Positions 29,825-32,296 of a DNA stretch of 32,296 nucleotides are shown piece by piece. The notes under the pieces are model-generated. The model was not told the origin of the DNA and did no database searches. It saw only the letters and a list, made by a program, of their open reading frames with translations. The stretch is from an uncultured Stomatobaculum sp. Lineage in GTDB: Bacteria; Bacillota; Clostridia; Lachnospirales; Lachnospiraceae. A program made the position numbers and the translations under genes. Every line of letters starts with the position of its first letter. The stretch's first letter is position 1. The stretch is taken from NCBI RefSeq assembly GCF_937924975.1, contig NZ_CALEYG010000044.1:1-32296 (forward strand), read 5' to 3'.

Positions 29825-31365
29825 GTAAGACAATTATTATTATAGGTGCTGGACTGGCAGGACTTTCAGCGGCTTTGCAGGCAGCGGAAAATGGATGCAA
29901 TGTAAAACTGGTTTCCTCCTTTCCATCAGAGCGGGCGCAGTCTGTTATGGCGGAGGGCGGTATCAACGCAGCTTTGAATACAAAAGATGAAAACGACAGT
30001 CCCGAAGAACATTTCACAGATACAATAAAGGCGGCTTGCGGTCTGGCAGACCCAAATGCAGTTTGGGGAATGACACAGGCAGCACCGGAGCTGGTGCACT
30101 GGCTGTTAAAACTTGGAGTTCAATTTAACATGAGCGGCTATGATGATGTGGATCTGCGGAATTTTGGCGGGCAGAAAAAGAAAAGGACTGCTTTTGCGCA
30201 GAGCGATACCGGGAAGCAGATCATGACAGCTATGATAGACGCTGTTCGCAGGAAAGAAGCATCTGGTATGGTAGAACGGTTCAGCCATCATTCTTTCCTA
30301 ACACTTCGTCTGTGTGACAATATTTGTTGTGGCTGCGTAATCAGGGATGAATACAGTCAGGAGACTGTGGAATTACCGGGGGATGCGGTTATTGTTGCCA
30401 CCGGTGGTATGCACGGATTGTTTGGAAATACAACGGGTTCGCTGAGCAATACAGGAGAAGTCACCGCAGAATTGTTCCGGCTTGGTGTTCCTCTGGCAAA
30501 TGGCGAGATGATCCAGTATCATCCGACAACTGTGAAATGTGGTGGAAAACGCATGCTCATCAGCGAGGCGGCCAGAGGGGAAGGTGGCAGGTTGTTTGCC
30601 ATGAAAGATGGAAAACAATGGTATTTCATGGAGGAAAAATACCCGGAGCTTGGAAATCTGATGCCACGAGATATTACCGCCAGAGAGATATGGAAGGTCA
30701 GCCATGAATCAGAGGTATTTCTTGACATGACGGAAATATCGGACGAGATTATTTCAAATAAGCTATCTGGTCTGGCAGACGATTGTATGACCTATCTGCA
30801 TAAAGATATACGAAAGGAACCGGTGTCTGTTTTACCGGGAATTCACTATTTTATGGGAGGCATTCTGGTGGATGAGCAGCACAGAACGCCGATTCAGAAT
30901 CTTTACGCTGCCGGAGAATGCTGTGCCCAATATCATGGTGCCAACCGTCTTGGTGGAAATTCTCTGTTAGGAGCGTTATACGGAGGACGTGTTGCGGCAA
31001 AATCAGCATGCGAACAGGCAGATGTAGTAGATCTATCTTGTGCGACACAGATAGATTTTCCACCAGCGTCCCAAATTTCAGAAATAAAGCAATTAAACAA
31101 AGTGATGCAGGAGACTATGGGAGTTGTCAGAAATGAGAATACGTTGTTAAATGGGATTCAAACGGTACAAGCGCTGACAGGAAATCTTCCATTGCTTGGC
31201 ATGGCAGTTCTAAAGAGTGCTCTTGCAAGAAAAGAAAGCCGTGGTGCACACTGGCGGGAGGATTATCCGAAGAGCAATGACGATGATTACCTTAAAACAA
31301 CGGTAGTCAGATTTGATGGAAAGCAGATACAGATTTCCTTTGTACCTGTTCCAGAAAGGCGGTGA
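29821..31365 (+). CDS. frdA: Fumarate reductase/succinate dehydrogenase-type flavoprotein
   Basis: A 514-residue FAD enzyme. The FAD Rossmann motif is IIIIGAGLAGLSAALQAAENG. Catalytic and substrate motifs of fumarate reductases are present: QYHPTT, ARGEGGRLF, PRDITAREI, HYFMGGI, YHGANRLGGNSL and near the end ESRGAHWREDYP. At the position where membrane FrdA/SdhA carry the covalent-FAD His (RSHT-x-x-AEGG), this protein has RAQSVMAEGG with Gln40, so FAD is probably bound non-covalently. It is shorter than typical FrdA (about 590-600). The start at 29821 overlaps the cytochrome stop. L-aspartate oxidase is an alternative, made less likely by the Fe-S and membrane partners. Confidence 0.85.
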   Translation: MSKTIIIIGAGLAGLSAALQAAENGCNVKLVSSFPSERAQSVMAEGGINAALNTKDENDSPEEHFTDTIKAACGLADPNAVWGMTQAAPELVHWLLKLGVQFNMSGYDDVDLRNFGGQKKKRTAFAQSDTGKQIMTAMIDAVRRKEASGMVERFSHHSFLTLRLCDNICCGCVIRDEYSQETVELPGDAVIVATGGMHGLFGNTTGSLSNTGEVTAELFRLGVPLANGEMIQYHPTTVKCGGKRMLISEAARGEGGRLFAMKDGKQWYFMEEKYPELGNLMPRDITAREIWKVSHESEVFLDMTEISDEIISNKLSGLADDCMTYLHKDIRKEPVSVLPGIHYFMGGILVDEQHRTPIQNLYAAGECCAQYHGANRLGGNSLLGALYGGRVAAKSACEQADVVDLSCATQIDFPPASQISEIKQLNKVMQETMGVVRNENTLLNGIQTVQALTGNLPLLGMAVLKSALARKESRGAHWREDYPKSNDDDYLKTTVVRFDGKQIQISFVPVPERR

Positions 31366-32072
31366 TTCACTTGGTATATAAAATAAGAATCAGGCGGCAG
31401 GAGAGTCAGAAAGCAGACAGTTATTGGCAGGAATTTGAGTTTGACGGAAGCAGAAACAGCTCTGTTGCTACTGTTCTAAAGGAATTGAACAGTAGAACCC
31501 CTTTGAAAGATAACTCAGGGAATATAGTTACTCCCATCAGCTGGGAATGTAGCTGTATGGTGCGAAAATGTGGGGCTTGCGCCATGCTGATTAACGAACG
31601 TCCGAGGCTGGCATGCTCTACATTTCTACATACGTTAAAAGGTTCTACAATTACCTTGGAACCTTTAAGCAAATTTCCGCTTGTAAGAGATTTGATCGTT
31701 GACCGGTCAAATCTGTTTGAAAATTTGAAAAAACTGAACCTTTGGCTTGAAAGTGAAGCTTATATGAGTTCGTGGACACATGAACCGAGATACCAGTCGG
31801 CACGCTGTCTGATGTGTGGCTGCTGCCTTGAAGTGTGTCCTAACTTCTCTGCAAATGAGACTTTTGCAGGCGCTGTTGCTGCAGTCAACGCATTTCGGAT
31901 TCTGAATGAAGAACAGGAAAGCACTCATTTGAATGAGATTTCTGCTGAATATAAGAAGAAATATTTTGAGGGATGCGGGAAGTCGTTATCTTGTCATGAT
32001 ATTTGTCCGATTGGTCTGCCTGTGGAAGAACTGCTTGTAAGGTCGAATGCAGCGGCTGTTTGGGGCAAATAA
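31362..32072 (+). CDS. frdB: Fumarate reductase-type iron-sulfur protein
   Basis: A 236-residue electron-transfer subunit. The N-terminal ferredoxin domain has a 2Fe-2S site (C-MVRK-C-GA-C, with the fourth Cys in RLACSTF). The C-terminal domain has CLMCGCCLEVCP and CGKSLSCHDICPIGLP for the 4Fe-4S/3Fe-4S clusters. It would carry electrons between the membrane subunit and the flavoprotein. The start is GTG at 31362, in a GTGA overlap with the frdA stop. Length matches FrdB. Confidence 0.9.
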   Translation: MIHLVYKIRIRRQESQKADSYWQEFEFDGSRNSSVATVLKELNSRTPLKDNSGNIVTPISWECSCMVRKCGACAMLINERPRLACSTFLHTLKGSTITLEPLSKFPLVRDLIVDRSNLFENLKKLNLWLESEAYMSSWTHEPRYQSARCLMCGCCLEVCPNFSANETFAGAVAAVNAFRILNEEQESTHLNEISAEYKKKYFEGCGKSLSCHDICPIGLPVEELLVRSNAAAVWGK

Positions 32073-32103
32073 AATGGATGATAAAAGCTATAATGAATGT
32101 ATG

Positions 32104-32149
32104 AAGGGGCTGTTGCACAAGGAAAAAAGTCCAAGTGCAGCAGCCCCTT
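32104..32149. terminator. Hairpin after frdB
   Basis: AAGGGGCTGTTGCAC (32104-32118) and GTGCAGCAGCCCCTT (32135-32149) pair with one G-T and a 16-base loop. It most likely terminates the cad/frd operon. GGGGCTGTTGCAC also resembles ends of some insertion sequences, so a relic element is an alternative. The sequence from here to 32205 holds nothing else I can name. Confidence 0.7.
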
Positions 32150-32205
32150 TACGGTTAAATGCCTCCAAAAGCACAAAAACGCTCGCCATAGACCCCCTAA
32201 TGATA

Positions 32206-32296
32206 TGTACCCTCTTTACTGGACACGAAAGTGTCACAGTGAGGAGGGTTTTATCATGCGCTATGATTATGAATTTAAGAAGATGTGTGTCGACCT
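32206..32296 (+). mobile_element. Left end of an IS3-family element, cut by window edge
   Basis: TGTACCCTCTTTACTGGACA (from 32206) has the look of IS3/IS150-group terminal inverted repeats, which begin TG and often contain TTTACTGGACA. The expected OrfA start follows at 32256. The rest of the element lies outside the window. Confidence 0.7.
32256..32296 (+). CDS. IS3-family transposase OrfA, first 13 codons only
   Basis: GAGGAGG precedes ATG at 32256, giving MRYDYEFKKMCVD before the window ends. This matches the usual N terminus of IS3 OrfA proteins (a helix leading to the HTH). The gene is incomplete at the edge. Confidence 0.65.
   Translation, partial: MRYDYEFKKMCVD

Larger units (their letters stand above)
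17410..32205. mobile_element. Composite integrative-conjugative-element region with metal resistance cargo
   Basis: From just after the rpsI terminator the base composition drops, and the genes change to an antirepressor/replication/partition set typical of Tn1549-like conjugative elements, then arsenic, cadmium and redox cargo. No integrase, relaxase, coupling protein or VirB4 gene is inside the window, so the far end lies outside or has been lost. The left boundary is inferred from the repeats at 17479-17539; the right one is simply where an IS3-type end begins. Composition falls again at about 26 kb, suggesting that the cadmium/redox part was acquired separately. Confidence 0.7.

Noticed and set aside
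17410..32296. CRISPR array or retron
   Set aside because: No regularly spaced repeats with unique spacers and no reverse transcriptase are visible; the only repeats are short element or operator motifs.
32074..32296. Open frame from ATG 32074 (MDDKSYNECMKGLLH...) running to the window edge
   Set aside because: It reads through the strong hairpin at 32104-32149 and into the IS3 end out of frame with its transposase, with no ribosome site. Chance openness is more likely.

Overview
The window reads as a chromosomal segment of a Clostridia-type Firmicute, most likely Lachnospiraceae. Supporting signs are AGGAGG-type ribosome binding sites, TTGACA/TATAAT promoters, and the order ecfA1-ecfA2-ecfT-truA-rplM-rpsI, which is the classical Firmicute arrangement. 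The first 17.4 kb is GC-rich and behaves like core genome. The rest is a lower-GC composite mobile region that becomes clearly AT-rich from about 26 kb. The genus cannot be fixed from sequence alone.

Layout, core part. An IS256-family element runs in from the left edge and cuts into a gene whose surviving tail looks like a NUDIX hydrolase (1-1456). Next come a small membrane protein (minus strand), an Rrf2 regulator, a PanE/ApbA-type reductase, a choline-binding-repeat M15 peptidase and a beta-carbonic anhydrase. Two strong hairpins separate these from a minus-strand GntR (YtrA type)/ABC ATPase/ABC permease operon. Diverging from it is a complete polar amino acid ABC importer: permease, permease, ATPase, lipoprotein. 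Then follow a small GNAT, a chorismate mutase-ACT protein, tRNA-Arg(ACG), an anchored hypothetical protein, the ECF energizing module, truA with an unusual C-terminal extension, and rplM-rpsI with a leader.

Layout, mobile part. Just downstream of the rpsI terminator lie three copies of ATGGGTTTAC. They are followed by a replication/partition module typical of Tn1549-like integrative conjugative elements: BRO/KilAC antirepressor, small protein, HTH replication protein, DnaC-like ATPase with an in-frame TAG, a small ORF, ParB, and an unknown protein. The next element gene stops after 8 codons where an arsenic operon begins (arsR-arsP-thioredoxin-like-acr3-arsC; acr3 carries a one-base frameshift). 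After the arsenic terminator come element remnants, a perfect 15-bp inverted repeat and a decayed AbiEii gene. A cadmium/zinc module (cadC-cadA) follows, with a clear operator. Directly downstream, tightly packed on the same strand, are four genes: an anchored protein with a flavinylation-like motif, a multi-His membrane cytochrome-like subunit, a fumarate-reductase-type flavoprotein and its iron-sulfur partner. The window ends in a hairpin and the left end of an IS3-family element.

How it fits together. The mobile region is a metal and metalloid resistance island on a decaying conjugative element: no integrase, relaxase or type IV secretion gene is in view, and three genes are broken (dnaC-like, acr3, abiEii). 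The most novel-looking part is the cadCA-linked redox cluster (28756-32072). It looks like a compact membrane fumarate-reductase-type complex, whose flavoprotein lacks the usual covalent-FAD histidine, paired with an anchored flavin-motif/solute-binding-like protein.
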